A stretch of DNA of 64,000 nt from Heligmosomoides polygyrus polygyrus (Eukaryota > Nematoda > Chromadorea > Rhabditida > Heligmosomidae). Within the stretch, counting starts at the first letter, position 1. The number at the start of each line of letters is the position of its first letter. The DNA is taken from positions 47,723,631 to 47,787,630 of the forward strand of contig OX377206.1 of the NCBI GenBank assembly GCA_947396885.1. Direction: 5' to 3'. Position numbers and translations under genes: made by a program. This document shows positions 12,433 through 23,400 of the stretch, one piece after another. Below the pieces are notes generated by a model that did not search any database, had not been told where the DNA came from, and saw only the letters and a list, made by a program, of their open reading frames with translations.

Positions 12433-13842
12433 CAAGCGTCCGTAGCTGGGTATGGGTTACGTTCCTTGCACGGCCCGCTAACCCAAAGCCGGCGACTGAA
12501 GGTAGGTTAGGCAAGCGTCCTTAACTAGGATTGGGCTACGTTCCTTGCACGGCCCGCCATACCCAAAGCCGCAAACTGTCGCTGGGTTAGCCAATCGTCC
12601 GTAGCTGGGTTTCGGTTACGTTCCTTGCATGGCCCGATATACCCGAAGCAGGCGAAGCCGGCAAGGTTGACGCGGTCCGCACGCACAGCATCCGTAGCTT
12701 GGTTTGGGCTACATTGCTCGCACGTCCCGCCCTACCCAAAGCCGGAAACTGTCTCTGGGTTAGGCAACTTCCACAGCTAGGTTTGGGCTACGTTCCTTGC
12801 ATGGCTCGCCAAACCCGAAGCCGTCGACTGACGCTGGGTTATAAAAGCGTCCGTAGGCAGGATTGGGCTACGTTCCTTCCATGGCCCCCCATACCCGAAG
12901 CCGGCGATTCACGCTGAGTTAGCCAAGCGTCCGTAGTTGGGTTTGGGCTACGTTCCTTGCACGGCCCGCTAAACCCAAAGCCGGCGACTGACGGTGGGTT
13001 AGGCAAGCGTCCTTAACTAGGATTGGGCTACGTTCCTTACATGGCCCGCCAAACCCGAAGCCGGCGATTCACGCTGAGTCAGCCAAGCGTCCGTAGCTGG
13101 GTTTGGGTTACGTTCCTAGCATGGCCCGCCAAACCCGAAGCAGGCGAAGCCGGCAAGATTGGCGCGGTCCGCACGAACAGCGTCCGCAGCTTGGTTTGGG
13201 CTACATTCCTCGCACGTCCCGCCATGCCCAAAGCCGGAAACTGTCGCTGGGTTAGCCAAGCGTCCGTAGCTCGGTTTGGGCTACATTCCTCGTACGTCCC
13301 GCCATACCCAAAGCCAGAAACTGTCGATGGGTTTCCCAAGCGTCCGTAGCTGGGTTTGGGTTACGTTCCTTGCACGGCCCGTTAAACCCAAGGCCGGCGA
13401 CTGACGGTGGGTTACAAAAGCGTCCGTAGGCAGGTTTGGGCTACGCTCCTTGCATGGCCCGCCAAACCCGACGCAGGCGAAGCCGACAAGATTGGCGCGG
13501 TCCGCACGTACAGGGTCCGTAGCTAAGTTTAGGCTACGTTCCTTGCATGGCCCGTCAACCCGAAGCCGGCGATTCACGCTGGGTTAGCCAAGCGTCCGTA
13601 GCTTGGTTTGGGCTACATTCCTCGCACGTCCCGCCATACCCAAAGCCGGAAACTGTGGGTTACACATGCGTCCGTAGCTGGGTTTGGGTTAGGTTCCTTG
13701 CATGGCCCCCCATACCCGAAGCGGGCGATTCACGCTGAGTTAGCCAAGCGTCCGTAGGTAGGTTTGGGCTACGTTCCTTGCATGGCCCGCCAAACCCGAA
13801 GCCGGCGATTCACGCTGAGTTAGCCAAGCGTCCGTAGCTGGG
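12433..13842. repeat. Partial third copy of the 2045-bp unit with one added monomer
   Basis: It matches 10456-11785, first at offset 1977 and then, after one extra 80-bp monomer at 13182-13261, at offset 2057. Private changes include GACGCAGG near 13471 (GAAGCAGG elsewhere) and a GTAGCTCGG head near 13270. The added monomer is of the GCAGCTTGG/CCATGCCCAAAG type that usually follows L. Confidence 0.9.
13182..13261 (+). repeat. Single inserted 80-bp monomer
   Basis: This monomer (head GTCCGCAGCTTGG, core CCATGCCCAAAGCC, tail GGAAACTGTCGCTGGG) is absent at the equivalent place near 11205. Its arrival changes the offset between copies from 1977 to 2057. A monomer of almost the same type is added at 16535-16614 in another copy. 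Confidence 0.85.
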
Positions 13843-15714
13843 TTTGGGTTACGTTCCTTGCATGGCCCCCAATTCCCGAAGCCGTCGACTGACGCTGAGT
13901 TAGCCAAGCGTCCGTAGCTGGGTAGGGGCTACGTTCCTTACATGGTTCCCAAACCCGAAGCCGGCGATTCACGCTGAGTTATCCAAGCGTCCGTAGCTGG
14001 GTTTGGGTTACGTTCCTTGCATGGCCCGCCAAACCCGAAGCCGGCGAAGCCGGCAAGATTGGCGCGGTCCGCACGTACAGCGTCCGCAGCTTGGTTTGGG
14101 CTACATTCCTCGCACGTCCCGCCATGCCCAAAGCCGGAAACTGTCGCTGGGTTAGCCAAGCGTCCGTAGGTAGGTTTGGGCTAGGTTCCTTGCATGGCCC
14201 GCCAAACCCGAAGCCGGCGACTGACGGTGGGTTAGGCAAGCGTCCTTAACTTTGATTGGGCTACGTTCCTTGCATGGCCCGCCAAACCCGAAGCCGGCGA
14301 AGCCGGCAAGATTGGCGCGGTCCGCACGCACAGCGTCCGCAGCTTGGTTTGGGCTACATTCCTCGCACGTCCCGCCATGCCCAAAGCCGGAAACTGTCCC
14401 TGGGTCAGCCAAGCGTCCGTAGGTAGGTTTGGGCTACGTTCCTTACATGGCCCGCCAAACCCGAAGCCGGCGATTCACGCTGAGTTAGCCAAGCGTCCGT
14501 AGCTGGGTTTGGGTTACGTTCCTTGCATGGCCCGCCAAACCCGAAGCCGTCCAAGCCGGCAAGATTGGCGCGGTCCGCACGCACAGCGTCCGCAGCTTGG
14601 TTTGGGCAACATTCCTCGCACGTCCCGCCAAACCCGAAGCCGGCGATTCACGCTGAGTTAGCCAAGCGTCCGTAGCTTGGTTTGGGCTACATTCCTCGCA
14701 CGTCCCGCCATACCCAAAGCCGGAAACTGTGGGTTACACATGCGTCCGTAGGTAGGTTTGGGCTACGTTCCTTGCATGGCCCCCTATACCCGAAGCCGGC
14801 GATTCACGCTGAGTTATCCAAGCGTCCTAGCTGGGTTTGGGTTACGTTCCTTGCATGGCCCGCCAAACCCGAAGCAGGCGAAGCCGGCAAGATTGGCGCG
14901 GTCCGCACGTACAGCATCCGTAGCTAGGTTTGGGCTACATTCCTCGCACGTCCCGCCATGCCCAAAGCCGGAAACTGTCGCTGGGTTAGCCAAGCGTCCG
15001 TAGGTAGGTTTGTGCTACGTTCCTTGCATGGCCCGCCAAACCCGAAGCCGGCGACTGACGGTGGGTTGGGCAAGCGTCCTTAACTAGGATTGGGCTACGT
15101 TCCTTGCATGGCCCCCCAATCCCGAAGCCGGCGACTGACGGTGGGTTAGGCAAGCGTCCTTAACTAGGATTGGGCTACGTTCCTTGCATGGCCCCTCATA
15201 CCCGAAGCCGGAAACTGTCGCTGGGTTACCCAAGCGTCCGTAGCTTGGTTTGGACTAAATTCCTCGCACGTCCCGTCATACCCAAAGCCGAAAACTGTCG
15301 AAGGGTTACCAAAGCGTCCGTAGCTGGGTTTGGGTTACGTTTCTCGCATGGCCCCCAACCCGAAGCCGGAAACTGTCTCTGGGTTAGGCAACTTCCACAG
15401 CTAGGTTTGGGCTACGTTCCTTGCATGGCTCGCCAAACCCGAAGCCGTCGACTGACGCTGGGTTATAAAAGCGTCCGTAGGCAGGATTGGGCTACGTTCC
15501 TTCCATGGCCCCCCATACCCGAAGCCGGCGATTCACGCTGAGTTAGCCAAGCGTCCGTAGCTGGGTTTGGGTTACGTTCCTCGCATGGCCAGTCATACCC
15601 AAAGCCGGAAACTGTCGCTGGGTTACCCAAGCGTCCGTAGCTTGGTTTGGACTAAATTCCTCGCACGTCCCGTCATACCCAAAGCCGGAAACTGTCGAAG
15701 GGTTACCCAAGCGT
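13843..15714. repeat. Short higher-order units (253 bp) and recycled left-arm sequence
   Basis: L monomers begin at 13989, 14242, 14495 and 14824, giving two exact 253-bp units (L plus two S) and one of 329 bp. From about 15210 to 15600 the order seen at 7500-7890 returns (GGACTAAATTCC core, CTTCCACAGC head, TATAAAAG at 15464), with private changes such as TTTCTCGCATGG near 15340. Confidence 0.85.
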
Positions 15715-16873
15715 CCGTAGCTGGGTTTGGGTTACGTTCCTCGCATGGCCCCCCAACCCGAAGCCGTGACTGACGCTGGGTTACCCAAGCGTCCGTAGGT
15801 AGGTTTGGGCTACGTTCCTTGCACGGCCCGCTAACCCAAAGCCGGCGGCGGACGGTGGGTTAGGCAAGCGTCCTTAACTAGGATTGGGCTACGTTCCTTG
15901 CACGGCCCGCCATACCCAAAGCCGCAAACTGTCGCTGGGTTAGCCAATCGTCCGTAGCTGGGTTTCGATTACGTTCCTTGCATGGCCCGATATACCCGAA
16001 GCAGGCGAAGCCGGCAAGGTTGGCGCGGTCCGCACGTACAGCGTCCGTAGCTTGGTTTGGGTTACGTTCCTCGCACGTCCCGCACTACCCAAAGCCGGCG
16101 ACTGACGGTGGGTTAGGCAAGCGTCCTTAACTAGGATTGGGCTACGTTCCTTGCATGGCCCCCCATACCCGATGCCGGCGATTCTCGCTGAGTTACCCAA
16201 GCGTCCGTAGCTTGGTTTGGACTAAATTCCTCGCACGTCCCGTCATACCCAAAGCCGGAAACTGTCGATGGGTTACCCAAGCGTCCGTAGCTGGGTATGG
16301 GTTACGTTCCTTGCACGGCCCGCTAACCCAAAGCCGGCGACTGAAGGTGGGTTAGGCAAGCGTCCTTAACTAGGATTGGGCTACGTTCCTTGCACGGCCC
16401 GCCATACCCAAAGCCGCAAACTGTCGCTGGGTTAGCCAATCGTCCGTAGCTGGGTTTCGGTTACGTTCCTTGCATGGCCCGATATACCCGAAGCAGGCGA
16501 AGCCGGCAAGGTTGACGCGGTCCGCACGCACAGCATCCGTAGCTTGGTTTGGGCTACATTCCTCGCACGTCCCGCCATGCCCAAAGCCGGAAACTGTCGC
16601 TGGGTTAGCCAAGCGTCCGTAGCTTGGTTTGGGCTACATTGCTCGCACGTCCCGCCCTACCCAAAGCCGGAAACTGTCTCTGGGTTAGGCAACTTCCACA
16701 GCTAGGTTTGGGCTACGTTCCTTGCATGGCTCGCCAAACCCGAAGCCGTCGACTGACGCTGGGTTATAAAAGCGTCCGTAGGCAGGATTGGGCTACGTTC
16801 CTTCCATGGCCCCCCATACCCGAAGCCGGCGATTCACGCTGAGTTAGCCAAGCGTCCGTAGTTGGGTTTGGGC
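15715..16873. repeat. Partial fourth copy of the 2045-bp unit
   Basis: It matches about 7850-8930 at offset 7867 and, past one added monomer, at offset 7947. The added 80-bp monomer is 16535-16614. L copies lie near 15997 and 16496 and TATAAAAG at 16765. It ends where the 3618-bp duplication begins. Confidence 0.88.
16535..16614 (+). repeat. Single inserted 80-bp monomer
   Basis: A CCATGCCCAAAGCC monomer follows the L copy here but not at the equivalent places near 8670 and 10715, shifting the copy offset by exactly 80. It is of the same class as the monomer gained at 13182-13261. Confidence 0.85.
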
Positions 16874-17586
16874 TACGTTCCTTGCACGGCCCGCTAAACC
16901 CAAAGCCGGCGACTGACGGTGGGTTAGGCAAGCGTCCTTAACTAGGATTGGGCTACGTTCCTTACATGGCCCGCCAAACCCGAAGCCGGCGATTCACGCT
17001 GAGTTAGCCAAGCGTCCGTAGCTGGGTTTGGGTTACGTTCCTTGCATGGCCCGCCAAACCCGAAGCAGGCGAAGCCGGCAAGATTGGCGCGGTCCGCACG
17101 AACAGCGTCCGCAGCTTGGTTTGGGCTACATTCCTCGCACGTCCCGCCATGCCCAAAGCCGGAAACTGTCGCTGGGTTAGCCAAGCGTCCGTAGCTTGGT
17201 TTGGGCTACATTCCTCGTACGTCCCGCCATACCCAAAGCCAGAAACTGTCGATGGGTTTCCCAAGCGTCCGTAGCTGGGTTTGGGTTACGTTCCTTGCAC
17301 GGCCCGTTAAACCCAAGGCCGGCGACTGACGGTGGGTTACAAAAGCGTCCGTAGGCAGGATTGGGCTACGTTCCTTCCATGGCCCCCCATACCCGAAGCC
17401 GGCGATTCACGCTGGGTTAGCCAAGCGTCCGTAGCTTGGTTTGGGTTACGTTCCTTGCATGGCCCGCCAAACCCGAAGCCGGCGATTCACGCTGAGTTAG
17501 CCAAGCGTCCGTAGCTGGGCTTGGCTTACGTTCCTTACATGGCCCGCCAAACCCGAAGCCGGCGATTCACGCTGAGTTAGCCAAGC

Positions 17587-18820
17587 GTCCGTAGCTGGGT
17601 TTGGGTTACGTTCCTTGCATGGCCCGCCAAACCCGAAGCAGGCGAAGCCGACAAGATTGGCGCGGTCCGCACGTACAGTGTCCGTAGCTAAGTTTAGGCT
17701 ACGTTCCTTGCATGGCCCGTCAACCCGAAGCCGTCGACTGACGCTGGGTTATAAAAGCGTCCGTAGGCAGGATTGGGCTACGTTCCTTCCATGGCCCCCC
17801 ATACCCGAAGCCGGCGATTCACGCTGGGTTAGCCAAGCGTCCGTAGCTTGGTTTGGGTTACGTTCCTTGCATGGCCCGCCAAACCCGAAGCCGGCGATTC
17901 ACGCTGAGTTAGCCAAGCGTCCGTAGCTGGGCTTGGGTTACGTTCCTTACATGGCCCGCCAAACCCGAAGCCGGCGATTCACGCTGAGTTAGCCAAGCGT
18001 CCGTAGCTGGGTTTGGGTTACGTTCCTTGCATGGCCCGCCAAACGCGAAGCAGGCGAAGCCGGCAAGATTGGCGCGGTCCGCACGTACAGCGTCCGCAGC
18101 TTGGTTTGGGCTACATTCCTCGCACGTCCCGCCATGCCCGAAGCCGTCGACTGACGCTGGGTTATAAAAGCGTCCGTAGGCAGGATTGGGCTACGTTCCT
18201 TCCATGGCCCCCCATACCCGAAGCCGGCGATTCACGCTGGGTTAGCCAAGCGTCCGTAGCTTGGTTTGGGTTACGTTCCTTGCATGGCCCGCCAAACCCG
18301 AAGCCGGCGATTCACGCTGAGTTAGCCAAGCGTCCGTAGCTGGGCTTGGGTTACGTTCCTTACATGGCCCGCCAAACCCGAAGCCGGCGATTCACGCTGA
18401 GTTAGCCAAGCGTCCGTAGCTGGGTTTGGGTTACGTTCCTTGCATGGCCCGCCAAACGCGAAGCAGGCGAAGCCGGCAAGATTGGCGCGGTCCGCACGTA
18501 CAGCGTCCGCAGCTTGGTTTGGGCTACATTCCTCGCACGTCCCGCCATACCCAAAGCCGGAAACTGTGGGTTACACATGCGTCCGTAGCTGGGTTTGGGT
18601 TAGGTTCCTTGCATGGCCCCCCATACCCGAAGCGGGCGATTCACGCTGAGTTAGCCAAGCGTCCGTAGGTAGGTTTGGGCTACGTTCCTTGCATGGCCCG
18701 CCAAACCCGAAGCCGGCGATTCACGCTGAGTTAGCCAAGCGTCCGTAGCTGGGCTTGGGTTACGTTCCTTACATGGCCCGCCAAACCCGAAGCCGGCGAT
18801 TCACGCTGAGTTAGCCAAGC
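17587..18820. repeat. Three consecutive five-monomer units (412, 413, 409 bp)
   Basis: L starts at 17587, 17999, 18412 and 18821. Each unit is L plus four S. The first loses one base in CGTCAACCCG; the third loses four in the AAACTGTGGGTTACACATGC tail. The first two contain the TATAAAAG variant (17750 and 18163). The set is copied at +3618. Confidence 0.9.
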
Positions 18821-19655
18821 GTCCGTAGCTGGGTTTGGGTTACGTTCCTTGCATGGCCCGCCAAACGCGAAGCAGGCGAAGCCGGCAAGATTGGCGCGGT
18901 CCGCACGTACAGCGTCCGCAGCTTGGTTTGGGCTACATTCCTCGCACGTCCCGCCATGCCCAAAGCCGGAAACTGTCGCTGGGTTAGCCAAGCGTCCGTA
19001 GGTAGGTTTGGGCTACGTTCCTTGCATGGCCCGCCAAACCCGAAGCCGGCGACTGACGGTGGGTTAGGCAAGCGTCCTTAACTGGGATTGGGCTACGTTC
19101 CTTGCATGGCCCCCCATACCCGAAACCGGCGATTCACGCTGAGTTAGCCAAGCGTCCGTAGGTAGGTTTGAGCTACGTTCCTTGCATGGCCCCCCATACC
19201 CGAAGCCGGCGATTCACGCTGAGTTATCCAAGCGTCCTAGCTGGGTTTGGGTTACGTTCCTTGCATGGCCCGCCAAACCCGAAGCCGGCGATTCACGCTG
19301 AGTTAGCCAAGCGTCCGTAGCTGGGTTTGGGTTACGTTCCTTGCATGGCCCGCCAAACCCGAAGCCGGCGAATCCGGCAAGATTGGCGCGGTCCGCACGT
19401 ACAGCGTCCGCAGCTTGGTTTGGGCTACATTCCTCGCACGTCCCGCCATGCCCAAAGCCGGAAACTGTCGCTGGGTTAGCCAAGCGTCCGTAGGTAGGTT
19501 TGGGCTAGGTTCCTTGCATGGCCCGCCAAACCCGAAGCCGGCGACTGACGGTGGGTTAGGCAAGCGTCCTTAACTTGGATTGGGCTACGTTCCTTGCATG
19601 GCCCGCCAAACCCGAAGCCGGCGATTCACGCTGAGTTAGCCAAGCGTCCGTAGCT

Positions 19656-19693
19656 GGGTTTGGGTTACGTTCCTTGCATGGCCCGCCAAACCC
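19656..19693. other. Dyad GGGTTTGG...CCAAACCC within the monomer
   Basis: GGGTTTGG at 19656-19663 is the exact reverse complement of CCAAACCC at 19686-19693, with a 22-base spacer. Monomers with the GTAGGTAGG head keep a 7-bp version (GGTTTGG/CCAAACC). The arrangement repeats about every 80 bases in much of the array, so each monomer could in principle form a small cruciform or a paired RNA stem. It is a real sequence symmetry; any function is inference. Confidence 0.6.
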
Positions 19694-19696
19694 GAA

Positions 19697-19711
19697 GCCG
19701 GCGAAGCCGGC
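19697..19711. other. GCGAAGC mini-hairpin motif in the L insertion
   Basis: The bases GCCGGC-GAA-GCCGGC form a perfect 6-bp stem with a three-base GAA loop, and contain GCGAAGC. Single-stranded d(GCGAAGC) is known in the DNA-structure literature as an unusually stable mini-hairpin. Most L copies keep GCGAAGC, with stems of 6 bp here, 5 bp in the CCCGGCGAAGCCGGC form (e.g. near 28736) or 3 bp in the CAGGCGAAGCC and CTGGCGAAGCC forms. Exceptions seen are GCGAATCC near 19368 and 22987 and GTCCAAGCC near 14549. Whether it extrudes in vivo is unknown. Confidence 0.7.
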
Positions 19712-20491
19712 AAGATTGGCGCGGTCCGCACGTACAGCGTCCGCAGCTTGGTTTGGGCTACATTCCTCGCACGTCCCGCCATGCCCAAAGCCGGAAACTG
19801 TCGCTGGGTTAGCCAAGCGTCCGTAGGTAGGTTTGGGCTAGGTTCCTTGCATGGCCCGCCAAACCCGAAGCCGGCGACTGACGGTGGGTTAGGCAAGCGT
19901 CCTTAACTTGGATTGGGCTACGTTCCTTGCATGGCCCGCCAAACGCGAAGCCGGCGATTCACACTGGGTTACCCAAGCGTCCTTAACTAGGATTGGGCTA
20001 CGTTCCTTGCATGGCCCCCCATACCCGAAACCGGCGATTCACGCTGAGTTAGCCAAGCGTCCGTAGGTAGGTTTGGGCTACGTTCCTTGCATGGCCCGCC
20101 AAACCCGAAGCCGGCGATTCACGCTGAGTTAGCCAAGCGTCCGTAGCTGGGCTTGGGTTACGTTCCTTACATGGCCCGCCAAACCCGAAGCCGGCGATTC
20201 ACGCTGAGTTAGCCAAGCGTCCGTAGCTGGGTTTGGGTTACGTTCTTTGCATGGCCCGCCAAACCCGAAGCCGGCGAAGCCGGCAAGATTGGCGCGTTCC
20301 GCACGTACAGCGTCCGCAGCTTGGTTTCGGCTACATTCCTCGCACGTCCCGCCATGCCCAAAGCCGGAAACTGTCGCTGGGTCAGCCAAGCATCCGTAGG
20401 TAGGTTTGGGCTACGTTCCTTACATGGCCCGCCAAACCCGAAGCCGGCGATTCACGCTGAGTTAGCCAAGCGTCCGTAGCTGGGTTTGGCT

Positions 20492-23400
20492 TACGTTCCT
20501 TGCACGGCCCGCTAAACCCAAAGCCGGCGACTGACGGTGGGTTAGGCAAGCGTCCTTAACTAGGATTGGGCTACGTTCCTTACATGGCCCGCCAAACCCG
20601 AAGCCGGCGATTCACGCTGAGTTAGCCAAGCGTCCGTAGCTGGGTTTGGGTTACGTTCCTTGCATGGCCCGCCAAACCCGAAGCAGGCGAAGCCGGCAAG
20701 ATTGGCGCGGTCCGCACGAACAGCGTCCGCAGCTTGGTTTGGGCTACATTCCTCGCACGTCCCGCCATGCCCAAAGCCGGAAACTGTCGCTGGGTTAGCC
20801 AAGCGTCCGTAGCTTGGTTTGGGCTACATTCCTCGTACGTCCCGCCATACCCAAAGCCAGAAACTGTCGATGGGTTTCCCAAGCGTCCGTAGCTGGGTTT
20901 GGGTTACGTTCCTTGCACGGCCCGTTAAACCCAAGGCCGGCGACTGACGGTGGGTTACAAAAGCGTCCGTAGGCAGGATTGGGCTACGTTCCTTCCATGG
21001 CCCCCCATACCCGAAGCCGGCGATTCACGCTGGGTTAGCCAAGCGTCCGTAGCTTGGTTTGGGTTACGTTCCTTGCATGGCCCGCCAAACCCGAAGCCGG
21101 CGATTCACGCTGAGTTAGCCAAGCGTCCGTAGCTGGGCTTGGCTTACGTTCCTTACATGGCCCGCCAAACCCGAAGCCGGCGATTCACGCTGAGTTAGCC
21201 AAGCGTCCGTAGCTGGGTTTGGGTTACGTTCCTTGCATGGCCCGCCAAACCCGAAGCAGGCGAAGCCGACAAGATTGGCGCGGTCCGCACGTACAGTGTC
21301 CGTAGCTAAGTTTAGGCTACGTTCCTTGCATGGCCCGTCAACCCGAAGCCGTCGACTGACGCTGGGTTATAAAAGCGTCCGTAGGCAGGATTGGGCTACG
21401 TTCCTTCCATGGCCCCCCATACCCGAAGCCGGCGATTCACGCTGGGTTAGCCAAGCGTCCGTAGCTTGGTTTGGGTTACGTTCCTTGCATGGCCCGCCAA
21501 ACCCGAAGCCGGCGATTCACGCTGAGTTAGCCAAGCGTCCGTAGCTGGGCTTGGGTTACGTTCCTTACATGGCCCGCCAAACCCGAAGCCGGCGATTCAC
21601 GCTGAGTTAGCCAAGCGTCCGTAGCTGGGTTTGGGTTACGTTCCTTGCATGGCCCGCCAAACGCGAAGCAGGCGAAGCCGGCAAGATTGGCGCGGTCCGC
21701 ACGTACAGCGTCCGCAGCTTGGTTTGGGCTACATTCCTCGCACGTCCCGCCATGCCCGAAGCCGTCGACTGACGCTGGGTTATAAAAGCGTCCGTAGGCA
21801 GGATTGGGCTACGTTCCTTCCATGGCCCCCCATACCCGAAGCCGGCGATTCACGCTGGGTTAGCCAAGCGTCCGTAGCTTGGTTTGGGTTACGTTCCTTG
21901 CATGGCCCGCCAAACCCGAAGCCGGCGATTCACGCTGAGTTAGCCAAGCGTCCGTAGCTGGGCTTGGGTTACGTTCCTTACATGGCCCGCCAAACCCGAA
22001 GCCGGCGATTCACGCTGAGTTAGCCAAGCGTCCGTAGCTGGGTTTGGGTTACGTTCCTTGCATGGCCCGCCAAACGCGAAGCAGGCGAAGCCGGCAAGAT
22101 TGGCGCGGTCCGCACGTACAGCGTCCGCAGCTTGGTTTGGGCTACATTCCTCGCACGTCCCGCCATACCCAAAGCCGGAAACTGTGGGTTACACATGCGT
22201 CCGTAGCTGGGTTTGGGTTAGGTTCCTTGCATGGCCCCCCATACCCGAAGCGGGCGATTCACGCTGAGTTAGCCAAGCGTCCGTAGGTAGGTTTGGGCTA
22301 CGTTCCTTGCATGGCCCGCCAAACCCGAAGCCGGCGATTCACGCTGAGTTAGCCAAGCGTCCGTAGCTGGGCTTGGGTTACGTTCCTTACATGGCCCGCC
22401 AAACCCGAAGCCGGCGATTCACGCTGAGTTAGCCAAGCGTCCGTAGCCGGGTTTGGGTTACGTTCCTTGCATGGCCCGCCAAACGCGAAGCAGGCGAAGC
22501 CGGCAAGATTGGCGCGGTCCGCACGTACAGCGTCCGCAGCTTGGTTTGGGCTACATTCCTCGCACGTCCCGCCATGCCCAAAGCCGGAAACTGTCGCTGG
22601 GTTAGCCAAGCGTCCGTAGGTAGGTTTGGGCTACGTTCCTTGCATGGCCCGCCAAACCCGAAGCCGGCGACTGACGGTGGGTTAGGCAAGCGTCCTTAAC
22701 TGGGATTGGGCTACGTTCCTTGCATGGCCCCCCATACCCGAAACCGGCGATTCACGCTGAGTTAGCCAAGCGTCCGTAGGTAGGTTTGAGCTACGTTCCT
22801 TGCATGGCCCCCCATACCCGAAGCCGGCGATTCACGCTGAGTTATCCAAGCGTCCTAGCTGGGTTTGGGTTACGTTCCTTGCATGGCCCGCCAAACCCGA
22901 AGCCGGCGATTCACGCTGAGTTAGCCAAGCGTCCGTAGCTGGGTTTGGGTTACGTTCCTTGCATGGCCCGCCAAACCCGAAGCCGGCGAATCCGGCAAGA
23001 TTGGCGCGGTCCGCACGTACAGCGTCCGCAGCTTGGTTTGGGCTACATTCCTCGCACGTCCCGCCATGCCCAAAGCCGGAAACTGTCGCTGGGTTAGCCA
23101 AGCGTCCGTAGGTAGGTTTGGGCTAGGTTCCTTGCATGGCCCGCCAAACCCGAAGCCGGCGACTGACGGTGGGTTAGGCAAGCGTCCTTAACTTGGATTG
23201 GGCTACGTTCCTTGCATGGCCCGCCAAACCCGAAGCCGGCGATTCACGCTGAGTTAGCCAAGCGTCCGTAGCTGGGTTTGGGTTACGTTCCTTGCATGGC
23301 CCGCCAAACCCGAAGCCGGCGAAGCCGGCAAGATTGGCGCGGTCCGCACGTACAGCGTCCGCAGCTTGGTTTGGGCTACATTCCTCGCACGTCCCGCCAT

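Larger units (their letters stand above)
19646..19738 (+). repeat. Reference 93-bp L monomer
   Basis: The head and core are as in S, but the tail is 13 bases longer: AAGCCGGCG is followed at once by a second AAGCCGGCA, then AGATTGGCGCGGTCCGCACG and TACAGC before the next head at 19739. Nine of the 13 extra bases are explained by tandem duplication of AAGCCGGCG; the other four lie in the diverged AGATTGGCGCGGTCCGCACG part. L is nearly always followed by a monomer with a GCAGCTTGG, GTAGCTTGG or GTAGCTAGG head. L recurs about 110 times and sets the length of every higher-order unit. Confidence 0.95.
19313..19978. repeat. 333-bp higher-order units (L plus three S)
   Basis: L starts at 19313 and 19646, exactly 333 apart. 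The order is L, GCAGCTTGG-head S, GTAGGTAGG-head S with GACTGACGGTGGG tail, CTTAACTTGG-head S. The second unit continues to 19978 before the order changes (GATTCACACTGGG tail followed by another CTTAACTAGG head). The L copy at 19313 has GCGAATCCGGC, which breaks the hairpin. Confidence 0.9.
16874..20491. repeat. 3618-bp duplication, copy 1
   Basis: It matches 20492-24109 at offset 3618. It holds eight L monomers (near 17068, 17639, 18052, 18467, 18867, 19368, 19700 and 20275), TATAAAAG variants at 17750 and 18163 and the 79-bp GTCCTAGC monomer near 19226. The only difference I found from copy 2 is GTAGCTGG near 18828 against GTAGCCGG near 22446. Confidence 0.93.

Noticed and set aside
19656..19665. 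G-quadruplex in GGGTTTGGG
   Set aside because: Each monomer has only two G-triplets close together; the next G-run is too far away for a canonical four-tract quadruplex.
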